NCBI GenBank assembly: GCA_002239045.1
Contig: MPNN01000004.1
Coordinates: 186,001 to 250,000, forward strand
Direction of reading: 5' to 3'
Source: SAR202 cluster bacterium bin127
GTDB lineage: Bacteria > Chloroflexota > Dehalococcoidia > Lucifugimonadales > Lucifugimonadaceae
Length of the DNA: 64,000 nucleotides
The notes under the pieces are model-generated. The model saw nothing but the letters and a program-made list of their open reading frames with translations. It was not told the origin of the DNA and searched no databases. The position numbers were made by a program, and so were the translations under genes. Of the stretch, positions 9,767 to 20,300 are shown piece by piece (position 1 is the first letter of the stretch; each line of letters starts with the position of its first letter).

Positions 9767-10762
9767 TCAACGCGCTTTGGCGGTTTGAGCGAATTGTTTT
9801 CGACTGCCGTTGTGGTTTCGGACCACACCATTTGTCTTGTACCGATTTAGGTGATCCAACGCGTTGTTGAGTCGGCTCGACAGGATGCGCAACGTACTGA
9901 CGAGGCGCAAACGACGGTATTCAGGGATTTCCGAGCTTGCAAGCTTTTCGAGGCTCCCGGCCAGCATGAACGCATCTTCCTGCATCCCCTCAAAGTCGTT
10001 CTCGTAAGTCCCGTTCAGCCGTTCGGCATGTATCGCCGCGTGGCCGTTGCTCGCCATCTCCACTGGTGGTGTTTCCTCCACTTTCTTTAATGCTGGCGGT
10101 TCGTCGATCACGAACTTAGCTACCAAATCGGTGGAAGTTATGGATGGATCGGCTTTTGCTTTTGCGACCAGTTCCTCGACATGTACGCTGCTCAGCCGCG
10201 AATCAATAAATGGTTGAGCCAACTCCTCTTGGCGATCATGGCCGTCGAGATCAGCGATGCAGCGCGCCTCTTTGAACGTCAACTCGCCGCGGTCTACATG
10301 CTCCTGCAATTTCGGTGAAAGAGTTTTACGGAGGCTCTCATAGTGATGGACGGTTCCCGCAGTAATGCCCGTCCGCCGCGCGAGTTCCTGTTGGGTCACG
10401 TGGAACTGTTCGCGGTAGTTGATGAACGATTCGGCCATCTTGATCGGCGGCAACAGGGACGAGAAGTATTCGTCAGTGAGCCGCAGCTCACGGCGTTCCT
10501 CGTCGGTGACGCCCTGACGAACGATACATTCGACCAATTCTTCCCCGGCCCGTTGTGCGGCGTCGACGGTGTTGTGTCCGCAGAGGAGGTAAAACTTACC
10601 TTTCTCAGCGAGGACCACCGGCATACGACGTTGCCGCCGGCGACGTGCCCATGCGCGATGGGTCTTGTCATAGACCGGTCGCTGGGGATCGGGAAGGATG
10701 TTATCTATCGCAATTCGCATCTCAGAAGCCTGTCCGCTAAGCCCGAAAGCTACCTTTGGCAT
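9767..10762 (-). CDS. Orphan ParB/Spo0J-like DNA-binding protein
   Basis: MRIAIDNILPDPQRP... ParB N-domain, then HTH QQELARRTGITAGTVHHYESLRKTLSPKLQEHVDRGELTFKEARCIADL. No adjacent parA. Confidence 0.75.
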   Translation of the reverse strand: MPKVAFGLSGQASEMRIAIDNILPDPQRPVYDKTHRAWARRRRQRRMPVVLAEKGKFYLLCGHNTVDAAQRAGEELVECIVRQGVTDEERRELRLTDEYFSSLLPPIKMAESFINYREQFHVTQQELARRTGITAGTVHHYESLRKTLSPKLQEHVDRGELTFKEARCIADLDGHDRQEELAQPFIDSRLSSVHVEELVAKAKADPSITSTDLVAKFVIDEPPALKKVEETPPVEMASNGHAAIHAERLNGTYENDFEGMQEDAFMLAGSLEKLASSEIPEYRRLRLVSTLRILSSRLNNALDHLNRYKTNGVVRNHNGSRKQFAQTAKAR

Positions 10763-10928
10763 CGTGAATACGTCAGATTCTGTATTCCAGGCGACCAATA
10801 GAAAAGAAACTGTCCTACGTGTGTCCGAAAGGGAAACATCATATTCCGAAATTCAGGTTGCATCTGGAAAACACCTGCCATATACTCTCGGTAACGAAGT
10901 GTTCAGGTGCTGATCTCAGTTTGGAATC

Positions 10929-11639
10929 ATGGTTACCGAACCTAATCTCAACCCACCCTACGTCGCGTATCGGACATTCCGAACTTTTCTGGAATCTCTC
11001 GCTATCAGCATGCCCGACAGAATCGATCGTTCCGTATTCGATTCCAGATTCTCCGGAACCGCGACATCTCAGATAAACAGCGCGCTTCGCTCCCTAAAAC
11101 TCATCGATGCTGAAGGTAACCCAAGCGAAGCGTTGAAGCTGCTTGCCAGAACCGAAGGTGAACAGCATCACAAAGTTCTGGAACAGATTCTGAGAAGCTA
11201 TTATCTTCCGGTGTTCAGATTGGATTTGGAACGCGCCACAAAGGCGCAGTTCCGCGAGGCGATGCGAGAGTTCGGCTGCACCGATTCGATGCTCGTAAAG
11301 TGCGAAACCTTCTTTATCCATGCCGCTCGGCACGCCGGAATTCCGCTATCACCGTATTTGAAGTCGAACCGCAAGGCCAACCCGAGGTCGCGTTCCAATG
11401 CACGATCTTCCAAGAGCGGAGCACGACAGCCGACAATGGAAGATAACGGTCAATCTTCCGCACCCGAGTCGAGCGGAGTCGACGCGGCAACTATCACGAT
11501 GCGAGAATTGGCTATTAGGGTGCTTGAAAAGTATCCGGATTTCGACCCTAAGTGGTCCGAAGAGACACAGACAAGCTGGTTGGAAGGCATGAACAAGCTT
11601 CAAGAGACGTTCAACGTCCACAACCAACCGGCAAGCTAA
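10929..11639 (+). CDS. DUF5343-like protein
   Basis: PYVAYRTFRTFLESLAISMPDRIDRSVFDSRFSGTATSQINSALRSLKLIDAEGNPSEALKLLAR matches the DUF5343 pattern as recalled; not searched. Confidence 0.6.
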   Translation: MVTEPNLNPPYVAYRTFRTFLESLAISMPDRIDRSVFDSRFSGTATSQINSALRSLKLIDAEGNPSEALKLLARTEGEQHHKVLEQILRSYYLPVFRLDLERATKAQFREAMREFGCTDSMLVKCETFFIHAARHAGIPLSPYLKSNRKANPRSRSNARSSKSGARQPTMEDNGQSSAPESSGVDAATITMRELAIRVLEKYPDFDPKWSEETQTSWLEGMNKLQETFNVHNQPAS

Positions 11640-11658
11640 CAGCTACAAAGCCAAAACA

Positions 11659-13290
11659 TTGTCGATCGACGATATTCGCTCTGCCGACGAAGAAACAACC
11701 CGATCTGAAATTGGTGACGAACCGCCGAATGATGCCGTCGAGGATGCGCCGGAAGTTACAGCCTCACGGCGAACCGACGTTGCGTCACCGGTAGACGGCA
11801 TCTCGGATATTCGGGCAACGCTCGATCTTCTCGAACGCCAGATCGTTGAGTATCGGAAGATGCTCGTCGAGCACGAGGAAGCGGTCAGTGTTGATGCTGA
11901 ACGCGAAGACGAAACGGCACCGCCATTGGTCGAGTTGGACGAGGAGCAACTTGGCAACGTAGCCGAATCGATCGCTGACCAGGCCGCAGCTTTATTTGCC
12001 GGTCGGTCCGCAACTGAGGAAGCGCCGGAAGATGGGGCGAAGGTGGTGGTGGCCGAGGTCGCGGATGGAATCGAGGCGGAGGTGGTCGAGGTCGCCAAGG
12101 AACCTGTTCCGGCCGCGGTCGAGATGGATGTTGCGGCGGTTGTTGAGATCGAAGAAGTGCCGGTTGAGGATGAGCGGTTGGAAGCGCCGGATGTGGATCT
12201 GCCGGAGCTATTTGCGGAGCTTGAAGCGCAACTTGAGAAGGGTCTGCACAACGCGGCCTCGGTCGCCGTGTACGCGGATGGTGAGGTGTTGCTGGAGTAT
12301 TTGAGCGCGCAGTCGGGTAGTGGAGTTACGCCGACGCCGCAACCGTTGTTCCGCGCCTTTTCATCGGGCAAACCGATGGCGGCGGCGGCGGTTTGGCGGT
12401 TGTTGGATGCTGGTGTTTTGGAGATTGATGCGCCGGTCGCGAGTTATTGGCCCGAATTTGCTCAACGCGGCAAGGGCAAAGTGACTTTGCGGCACGTTCT
12501 GACTCACACCGCCGGGTTGCCACGCGATTTCGGTCGGGGCGACGTGGACTGGGGCGATTGGGGTCGGATGAGTGACATACTGGCTTCGATGGATTTGGAG
12601 TATGAGCCGGGGGAGGTGATCCACTACCACGCCATCACGTTCGGTATTTTGGTGGCGGAGATCGCTGCTCGTGCGAGCGGGATTCCGTTTGTCGAGTTGT
12701 TTGAGCGCGAGGTTAAGTCTCCGCTGGGGCTGGCTGACACGAGCTTTGTGATTGGTGAGGAAGACATTGAAGCGCGGCGGCGCGTGCAACCGTTGATCGC
12801 GCCGTCGGGGTACTACGATCGCGAAATGCCCGGGAAGATGGATTGGTTGCTGGACAACCAGATATTGTCACCGGGGGCGTCATGTGTGACGACTGCAAGT
12901 GATCTGGTTAGGTTGTACTCGGCGGTTTGCAGTGGAGGGTCAACGATCGAAGGTGAGAATTGGCTCAGCGAAGAGGCGGCGGCGAGTGTTTTCGCTACTC
13001 ATGCCTCGGCTTACAACATAGAAGACATGTCGAAGAACCGCGTTGGCCAGGGCGTTTGGATGTCTGACGAGCAGCCGAACCGATTCGCAGCGCCGATTGG
13101 ATCGATGGCCTTCGGGCATGGCGGAATGGCGACTTCGATCGCTTGGGGCGACCCGGAATTCGGCGTCTGCGTTGCCATCATTACGGACACTATGCAGGAC
13201 GAAGAGTTGAACGGGAAGAGGCTGAATAGGATTTCGGCGGCGGTTCGGTGGGATTTGGGGTTGCCGGTTGGGTCGGTGGCGGAGTTTTAG
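11659..13290 (+). CDS. Serine hydrolase (beta-lactamase/penicillin-binding-like) with acidic coiled-coil N-terminal extension
   Basis: FSSGKPMAAAAVWRLLDAGVLEIDAPVASYWPEF (SxxK), LRHVLTHTAGLPRDF, GHGGM near the C-terminus. About 190 N-terminal residues rich in E/D/A/V; no signal peptide. TTG start. Confidence 0.85.
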   Translation: MSIDDIRSADEETTRSEIGDEPPNDAVEDAPEVTASRRTDVASPVDGISDIRATLDLLERQIVEYRKMLVEHEEAVSVDAEREDETAPPLVELDEEQLGNVAESIADQAAALFAGRSATEEAPEDGAKVVVAEVADGIEAEVVEVAKEPVPAAVEMDVAAVVEIEEVPVEDERLEAPDVDLPELFAELEAQLEKGLHNAASVAVYADGEVLLEYLSAQSGSGVTPTPQPLFRAFSSGKPMAAAAVWRLLDAGVLEIDAPVASYWPEFAQRGKGKVTLRHVLTHTAGLPRDFGRGDVDWGDWGRMSDILASMDLEYEPGEVIHYHAITFGILVAEIAARASGIPFVELFEREVKSPLGLADTSFVIGEEDIEARRRVQPLIAPSGYYDREMPGKMDWLLDNQILSPGASCVTTASDLVRLYSAVCSGGSTIEGENWLSEEAAASVFATHASAYNIEDMSKNRVGQGVWMSDEQPNRFAAPIGSMAFGHGGMATSIAWGDPEFGVCVAIITDTMQDEELNGKRLNRISAAVRWDLGLPVGSVAEF

Positions 13291-13302
13291 GATTGGGATG
13301 TG

Positions 13303-13503
13303 ATGCTGACCAGAGATTTCAAGACGACCATCATGGCGCGTGCGCGGCGTGACCATGGATTCCGCGCGGGGATGTTGGAAGAGTGCGTTGAGTTGGTATT
13401 GAACGGCGAACCAGAGATTGGTCAGGCAATCCTTGGGGATTTGGTTGAGGCTACTATCGGGCTTGAAAATCGGGATCGGTCGGACCTGATCGGGCAGGGT
13501 TAA
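13303..13503 (+). pseudogene. Truncated HigA-like / addiction-module antidote-type HTH protein
   Basis: MLTRDFKTTIMARARRDHGFRAGMLEECVELVLNGEPEIGQAILGDLVEATIGL then an abrupt end. Members of this family normally continue into the HTH. Confidence 0.55.
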
Positions 13504-14045
13504 CTCAAAACGCGGTAGTGGGTTTGGGCTAGGCCTGAGGGGTATTGGGTTGTGCTGATTAGTTTGAGGTGGATGTCTTGGGTGGTGTTGCCGAATAGGG
13601 GGATGCCTTCGCCGATTAGGACTGGGAGGGTGGTGATGATTAGGTCATCGATCAGGCCTTCGTTGAGGAAGGATTGGATGGTGATGCCGCCATCGATGTA
13701 GGCGCGGTTCCAGCCTTTTTGGTTGAGGGTTGCGAGGAGATCTGAGGGAGTTTGGTCGGTGATCGTGACTTTGTCGGTAAGGTGCACGGGGATGTCGCAG
13801 TTGGTGAGGGTTTTCGAGAGAACGATCACGGGTTTCGGGTAGGGCCAGTCATCGTCGGAGATCAGGTTGAGGACGACTTCGTAGGTTTTGCGGCCGAATA
13901 TGATTCCGTCGACCGAGTCGATGAACTGGTTGTAGCCGTGCTCTTCGGTGGTTGGGCCTTGGTTTTCGAGCCAGTCGATGGCGTGGTCTTTTCGAGCGAT
14001 AAAGCCGTCGAGGGTGGTGGCGATGAAGACGTGGCCGGTCGTCAC
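13500..14045 (-). CDS. Dihydrofolate reductase-family protein (RibD C-terminal domain)
   Basis: MTTGHVFIATTLDGFIARKDHAIDWLENQG..., GIIFGRKTYEVVL.., AYIDGGITIQSFL. Confidence 0.88.
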   Translation of the reverse strand: MTTGHVFIATTLDGFIARKDHAIDWLENQGPTTEEHGYNQFIDSVDGIIFGRKTYEVVLNLISDDDWPYPKPVIVLSKTLTNCDIPVHLTDKVTITDQTPSDLLATLNQKGWNRAYIDGGITIQSFLNEGLIDDLIITTLPVLIGEGIPLFGNTTQDIHLKLISTTQYPSGLAQTHYRVLS

Positions 14046-16900
14046 TCGAGTTCGCCCCAGCGGATGCCGGTCTTGGTGTCTACCAGGAGGGGGACTTCCA
14101 GGGACATTGCGGCGGGCATCATGTCGTGCGCCAAGGAAGTGATCTCTTCGAGTTCACCGGGTGCCACTTCGAAGATGAGTTCGTCGTGGACTTGGGCGGT
14201 CATTCGGGATTCGAGACCGCGGCGGTGAAGTTCGTCGGCGATGTTGATCATTGCGATCTTGATGACGTCGGCGGCGGTTCCTTGGATGGGCATGTTCACG
14301 GCGACGCGTTCGGCTGCGGCCCGGTAGCCTTGGTTGGCGGAGCGGAGGTCGGGGAGGTAGCGACGTCTGCCCTTCAATGTCTCGGCGTAGCCGCGCATCT
14401 TTGCGACCTGCTTTTGGTGCTCGATGAAATCGCGGATGCCGGGATACCTGCCAAAGTAGAGGTCGATGAATTCACGACCTTGTTGCTGTGTGAGGTCAGT
14501 CTGGCGCGCGACGCCTTGGGGTCCGAGGCCGTAGATGACTCCGAAGTTGAGGATCTTGGCGATACGTCGCTGGTCGCCGGTAACGTCTTGGACGTCGTAC
14601 ATGGAGCGCGCAGTAGCGTCGTGGATGTCTTCGCCGTTGCGGAAGGATTCCAGGAGGCCGGGCTCGCGGGACATGTGAGCGAGGATGCGGAGCTCGATTT
14701 GGGAGTAGTCGGCGGAGAGGAGCTGCCAGCCCGATTCGTAGATGGTTGTAAAGGCGTCGCGGACTCGTCGACCGAGAGGTGTCCGGACGGGGATGTTCTG
14801 GACGTTTGGGTCGTTCGATGCGAGTCGTCCGGTGGCGGATCCAGCTTGGTTGAAGGTGCTGTGGACGCGTCCGGTGGCCGGGTTGACCATCTTGGGGAGC
14901 GCGTCGGCGTAGGTGGACTTCAACTTTGCGAGTTCGCGGTATTTGAGAACTGCGTCGATGAGCTGGTAGACGCGGTCGTCGAGACCAGAGGTGTTCCTCA
15001 TGCGGTCGAGGGCGTCGGCGTTCATCGACCAGCCGGTCTTGAGTTTGCGGGTCGGCGGCGCGTTCCACTCGTCGATGAGGATGGTACCGATCTGCCGGTT
15101 GGATGCGATGTTGAATTCGCGACCGCCTAAAAGGGCGTTGGCGGCCTGTTTGATTTGAGCGATCTCCTCGCCGAGGGCGGCGGAGAATTTCTTGAGGACA
15201 TCGGTCTCGACCACCATTCCGGTGCGCTGCATCTCGACGATGACTGGAAGGAGGGGCATCTCGATGTTTTCGAAGGCTCCGCGCGCGTTGTGTCCGTCGA
15301 GTTCGCCGTCGAAGTGTCGCCATAGTCGATATGTGAAATCGGCGTCGGCCGCGGCGTATGGACCGGCCAACTCGATGTCGACTTCGGACATAGTTATCTG
15401 CTTGCGCCCGGTGCCGATGAGGTCGGTTATCGGTGTCATCTCGGAGCTGAAGAGCTCCAGCGCTAGGTCTTTGAGTCCGTATCGATTGTGACCGCAAAGA
15501 GATGCGGCGATCATGGTGTCGAAGTTGGCGTTGTTGACATCGATGCCGGCCTGTTGCAGGACCATCATGTCGAAGTTTGCATTGTGGGCGGCTTTGGGAA
15601 CTTTGGCATCGGCGAAGAGCGGGGCGACGATCTCGAGCGCGCGGGTGCGGTCGATTTGTTCGCCGGAGCGGTGACCGACGGGTACGTAACAGGCTTCGCC
15701 CTCGGCGTTCGAGAAGGACATTCCGACCATCTCGTCCTGCATCGCGCGCGTGCCGTTGGTCTCGGTGTCATATGCGAAACCGTCGGCATTGCCGAGGCGG
15801 GTGACCAGGTCTTGCAGCTCGGCGTCGGTGGTGACGATGGCGTAGTTGCCGAGGGGACCGTCGGCACTTGCGGATTTGGCGTTCGATTTGGCGTCTACGG
15901 CGGTGTTGCTGTTGCTGAAGAGATCGCCTTGTGCTCGGCCCGTTGTTGGTAGAGGGAATACGCCACGTTCGGCGTCTTCGGCTGAGGGTATGCTGCGAAC
16001 GATGGTGTCGCCGAAGCCGAGGCCGGTGAGTGCTCCCACGACTTCGGTGCGGTCGTAGCCACCGATGCGGCATTCGTTGAAGTCGATGTCGATCGGGACA
16101 TCGGTGACGATGGTGGTGAGTTTGAGACCGTCGTAGGCGATCTTTTCGCCGTCGCGGAGGCGCGTCATGATGCCCTTGGAGCCGCGGAGTTCCTTGGATG
16201 GGATCTCACCGACGGCGTCGAGATTGGCGTAGAGCGCGTCGAAATGACCGAAGCGGTTGAGGACGGTTCGAGCGGCCTTGGGTCCGATCTTGGGAATGCC
16301 CGGAATGTTGTCGGACGGATCGCCTTCGAGCGCCTTGATCTCAGCGACGAACTCGGGGCCGAGGCCGTCGTAGCGGTCGCGCACACCCTCGATGTCGTAG
16401 ACCCGGGTGTCGCCGAAGCCGGAGTACATGAGGAGGTTGGTATCGTCGTTTACGAGTTGGAGCTGGTCGGCGTCGCCGGTGAGGATCAGGGATTGGATGC
16501 CGGCGTCTTCGGCTTTGCGGACGATGGTTCCGACGACATCGTCGGCTTCGAAGCCATCAATCGCGAAGACTGGGACCTTCATGGCGGCGAGAACGCTCTC
16601 GACCATGGGTATCTGCTCGTGGAGTTCCGGATCGATAGGTGGCCGTTGGGCCTTGTATTCGTCGAATAGTTCGTCGCGGAAGGTGGGCGCTCGGGTGTCG
16701 AAAGTTACGGCGATGTGGGTTGGGCTGTATTCTCGGATGGTTGCGATGAGGTTTCGGAGGAAGCCGTAAGCGCCATGCGTCTGCTGACCCGCGCTGTTGG
16801 TCAAGCCGCCGCCACGCGAGAGCGCGAACCAAGCTCGAAAGACCATCGAGTGGCCGTCGACGACGAGGATGAGGGGTTCGCGGGTGGTTGGGGTTGTCAT
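14042..16900 (-). CDS. polA: DNA polymerase I
   Basis: 5'-3' exonuclease domain (LILVVDGHSMVFRAWFAL), 3'-5' exonuclease DTET motif (FAYDTETNG), family A motifs DYSQIELRILAHMS and RRIAKILNFGVIYGLG, QVHDELIFEV. Confidence 0.96.
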   Translation of the reverse strand: MTTPTTREPLILVVDGHSMVFRAWFALSRGGGLTNSAGQQTHGAYGFLRNLIATIREYSPTHIAVTFDTRAPTFRDELFDEYKAQRPPIDPELHEQIPMVESVLAAMKVPVFAIDGFEADDVVGTIVRKAEDAGIQSLILTGDADQLQLVNDDTNLLMYSGFGDTRVYDIEGVRDRYDGLGPEFVAEIKALEGDPSDNIPGIPKIGPKAARTVLNRFGHFDALYANLDAVGEIPSKELRGSKGIMTRLRDGEKIAYDGLKLTTIVTDVPIDIDFNECRIGGYDRTEVVGALTGLGFGDTIVRSIPSAEDAERGVFPLPTTGRAQGDLFSNSNTAVDAKSNAKSASADGPLGNYAIVTTDAELQDLVTRLGNADGFAYDTETNGTRAMQDEMVGMSFSNAEGEACYVPVGHRSGEQIDRTRALEIVAPLFADAKVPKAAHNANFDMMVLQQAGIDVNNANFDTMIAASLCGHNRYGLKDLALELFSSEMTPITDLIGTGRKQITMSEVDIELAGPYAAADADFTYRLWRHFDGELDGHNARGAFENIEMPLLPVIVEMQRTGMVVETDVLKKFSAALGEEIAQIKQAANALLGGREFNIASNRQIGTILIDEWNAPPTRKLKTGWSMNADALDRMRNTSGLDDRVYQLIDAVLKYRELAKLKSTYADALPKMVNPATGRVHSTFNQAGSATGRLASNDPNVQNIPVRTPLGRRVRDAFTTIYESGWQLLSADYSQIELRILAHMSREPGLLESFRNGEDIHDATARSMYDVQDVTGDQRRIAKILNFGVIYGLGPQGVARQTDLTQQQGREFIDLYFGRYPGIRDFIEHQKQVAKMRGYAETLKGRRRYLPDLRSANQGYRAAAERVAVNMPIQGTAADVIKIAMINIADELHRRGLESRMTAQVHDELIFEVAPGELEEITSLAHDMMPAAMSLEVPLLVDTKTGIRWGELE

Positions 16901-17137
16901 GGGTGGAAGGGTGGGTTGAGAATGTTTCGGTAGTGGTTGCGATTATATGGGTGGGGGGGAATTTACATGGATGGACGGGATGGAGGGGATGTGGGGTTTG
17001 AACTATGATGGGAATGATTTTGAAGGATTGGAATGATCGGTGTCGTTGTTTTGGGGTGCTGCGGTGATGGCGGGGAGTTGCGGGATAATGGAGGGTGGGG
17101 TTGTGGTACTGGCGTTTCGTTGGCGATTTGGGGGATT

Positions 17138-17371
17138 ATGGCTATGTTGAAAATCGAGAAGATACGGAGTGATGAGGAGCACGATGCGGCTATGGCTCGC
17201 ATCGATGAGATTTTTGACGCGCCGGTTGGGTCGGCGGAAGGGGAGGAGCTTGAGGTGTTGGTGGGATTGGTGGAGGCTTGGGAGGTGGTGAGGTATCCGA
17301 TCCCGCCGCCGGAACCTGTCGATGCGATCGAGTTTCGCATCGATCAGGAGAGGGCGCGGTTTGGTGGTTGA
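17138..17371 (+). pseudogene. HigA-like antitoxin N-terminal fragment lacking its HTH
   Basis: MLKIEKIRSDEEHDAAMARIDEIFDAPVGSAEGEELEVLVGLVEAWEVVRYPIPPPEPVDAIEFRIDQ, then ERARFGG*; the expected HTH is absent. Confidence 0.6.
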
Positions 17372-17397
17372 TGGGTGGGGGTAGGATAATTGAGGTG

Positions 17398-20300
17398 ATG
17401 ACTTTACGGCCTGACGATCCCGAATGCGGCGCGGTGGCGTCGGAGCTTTTGCGGCGGCATGGGGAGTTGCAGGCGGAGGCGAATATCACGTCTGGGATTC
17501 GGGAGTTTCTGGTGCGGACGGGGTTGGTGGAGTCGAGTGATATTCGGGAGGAGATTTCGCCGGCGGAGGGCTCGGGCAACTCGGTGGATTTGGCGGCGCT
17601 GGACACGTTGATCGAGGTGAAGCGGAGGATCGGAAACGGGATTTTTCCGGACGTTGCCCATGTCGCGCAGCTGGATGGTTATCTGACGGCGGCGATGGAT
17701 GCGAGCAAGGGTGTGCGGATCGGGATTTTGACGGATGGGAAGCACTGGTTGTTGCGGTGGCCGGACGCGGTCATGATCCACACGACTCCGCCGTACGCAT
17801 TCATCTTGACGGATGCGGATAAGTGGTATTCGCTGTTCGAGTGGTTGAGGGACAATGCGCTCGTGGTTCGGCGCGATATTGAACCTAGCAGAGAGGAGTT
17901 AGAGAACCAGTTCAGCCCGACGAATCCGTTGTACGAGCGTGAGATCGACACGTTGCGGGGGAAGTACGAGGAGTATTCGGAGTATGAGACGGTGGCGGTG
18001 AAGCGTCGGTTGTGGGAGGATTTGCTTCGGACGGCGTTGGGGGAGGTTGTGCAGGGGGATGAATTCGATGATCTTTTCGTGCGGCACACATATCTGACGA
18101 TGGTGATCGGGATTGTAGTGCAGGCGACGTTTGGGTTAGATGTGAATCAGATCGCGGAGAACGATCCTGAGGACTTGTTGAAAGGTCGTCAGTTTTCGGA
18201 GGCGACTGGTTTGCATGGTGTGATTGAGACGGATTTCTTCGCTTGGCCGATCGAGGTAGGTGCGACGTCGTTGATCAAGACGATTGCGCGTCGGATTGCG
18301 AGATTCGACTGGTCATCGCCACCGACCGACGTTGCGGCGACGCTGTATCAGACAGTTATACCGGCGCAGGAGCGTCGTGACCTCGGGGAGTACTACACGC
18401 CGCGCTGGTTGACGAAGGCGATTGTGGAAGAGATCGTTACTGATCCAGTGCATCAACGGGTACTGGACCCGGCGTGTGGTTCTGGAGCGTTTATCGCTGA
18501 GTGTGTTGAGCATTTCATCGAAGCAGCTAAGAATCAGAAGGTACCCGAGACGAAGTTGTTCGAGTTGTTGCGGGAGTCGGTTACGGGCATCGATGTGCAT
18601 CCAGTAGCGACGCACTTGGCGCGCGCGGCGTGGGTTATAGCAGCGCGGCCGGCGATTGAGAAGAGCGCTAGCACGACGGTCACGGTGCCGATCTACCTCG
18701 GGGATTCGTTGCAGTTGCGGTACCAGAGCCGGGATCTTTTCGCGACGAACAACGTTCCTATTGACGTCGGAGACGATAAAAACACGCAGTTATTGTTTCC
18801 GGTTGCGCTGGTCAATCATGCAGAGAATTTCGACCAGATGATGGTTGATATAGCCGATTACATTGAGCGCGGTGAGGATCCTAAGGTCGCGATGGATACT
18901 GTGCCGCTGACGGACGATGAGACGCAAACGCTGTCGACGACGATTGACAAGCTTGTAGATCTCCATGCGCAGGGCCGGGACCACATCTGGGCTTACTACA
19001 TACGAAACTTGGTGCGACCGATCACGCTGGCACGGAACAAGGTCGATGTAATCGTGGGCAATCCGCCTTGGATCAACTACAACCAGACGACCGATGTTCT
19101 GCGCGACGAGCTGGTGAATCAGAGTCGGAACGAATATGGGATTTGGGCTGGAGGGCGATACGCGACACATCAGGATGTGGCGTCATTGTTTTACGCGCGG
19201 AGCGTCGATCTGTATCTGCGAGATGGTGGTTTGATTGGGATGGTGATGCCGCACAGTGCGTTACAAGCTGGCCAGCATACGAAGTGGCGGACGGGGGAGT
19301 GGAAGTCCCATGGTGGTGCCAGGACGTTGAGCGTGAATTTCCAAGTCCGGAAGGCTTGGGACCTTGAACGGTTGGAACCGAACGATTTCTTCCCGGTTCC
19401 TTCTTCGGTCGTATTCGCTGAACGTCGAGGCGAGGACGGGAAGGCGCGGGCATTGGTTGGCACGGTTCGGCAGTGGGTTGGTGCCACCGGATCAGGGAAT
19501 GTTAGGCGTGTGGATATGGAGATTACGGATACGAGTGCGGGGATAACTTCTCCGTACTCAAAGCATGCGCGACAAGGGGCTGTGTTAGTTCCTCGCGTGC
19601 TCTTTTTCGTGAACGAGATGGACAACCCGACTACAACCCATCTTCCCGGCACTGTTACGACAACGCCCCGTCGGGGAACACAAGACAAAGAACCTTGGAA
19701 GTCGTTGGAATTAACCCAACTACACTCTAGGACGGTCGAAGCTGATCACGTATTCAACGTGCATTTGGGAGAAACGGTCATTCCATACGCGACGTTGGAA
19801 CCGTTGAAGGTGGTTTTACCAATCGATGCCGCGTCCAATGATTTAAAACTCGAAGATACCGGGATTGGGGGCATTCGATCTGCGTCTTTGGGGCGTCGCA
19901 TGCAGAGGAGATGGCAAGACATCAATTCTGTCTGGGAAGACAACAAAAATCCTACAAACGAACTTCGCCTCGTTGATCAACTTGACTATTACGGCAAGCT
20001 TACTTCGCAATTGGCTTGGAGGCATGACAACTCTAGTCGGCCATTGCGAGTGCTATACACCGCTGCGGGTGTGCCTACGGCCGCCATGTTAGAAGACCAC
20101 GAAATCATCACAGATTACAAATTGTTTTGGATAACCTGTCTTGATCGGAACGAAGCAGATTATTTGCTTGCAATCATCAATAGTGAAACTCTCTACACTG
20201 CAGCGTCTCCGCTAATGTCCAAAGGGCAATGGGGAGCGCGAGACCTACAGAAGCACCTTTGGCGGTTGCCGATACCGGAGTTCGATTGTGGGGATTCGTT

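Noticed and set aside
14126-15130. 334-aa plus-strand ORF opposite polA (and the 333-aa minus frame 14496-15497)
   Set aside because: Shadow ORFs of polA; low-complexity composition caused by strand skew.
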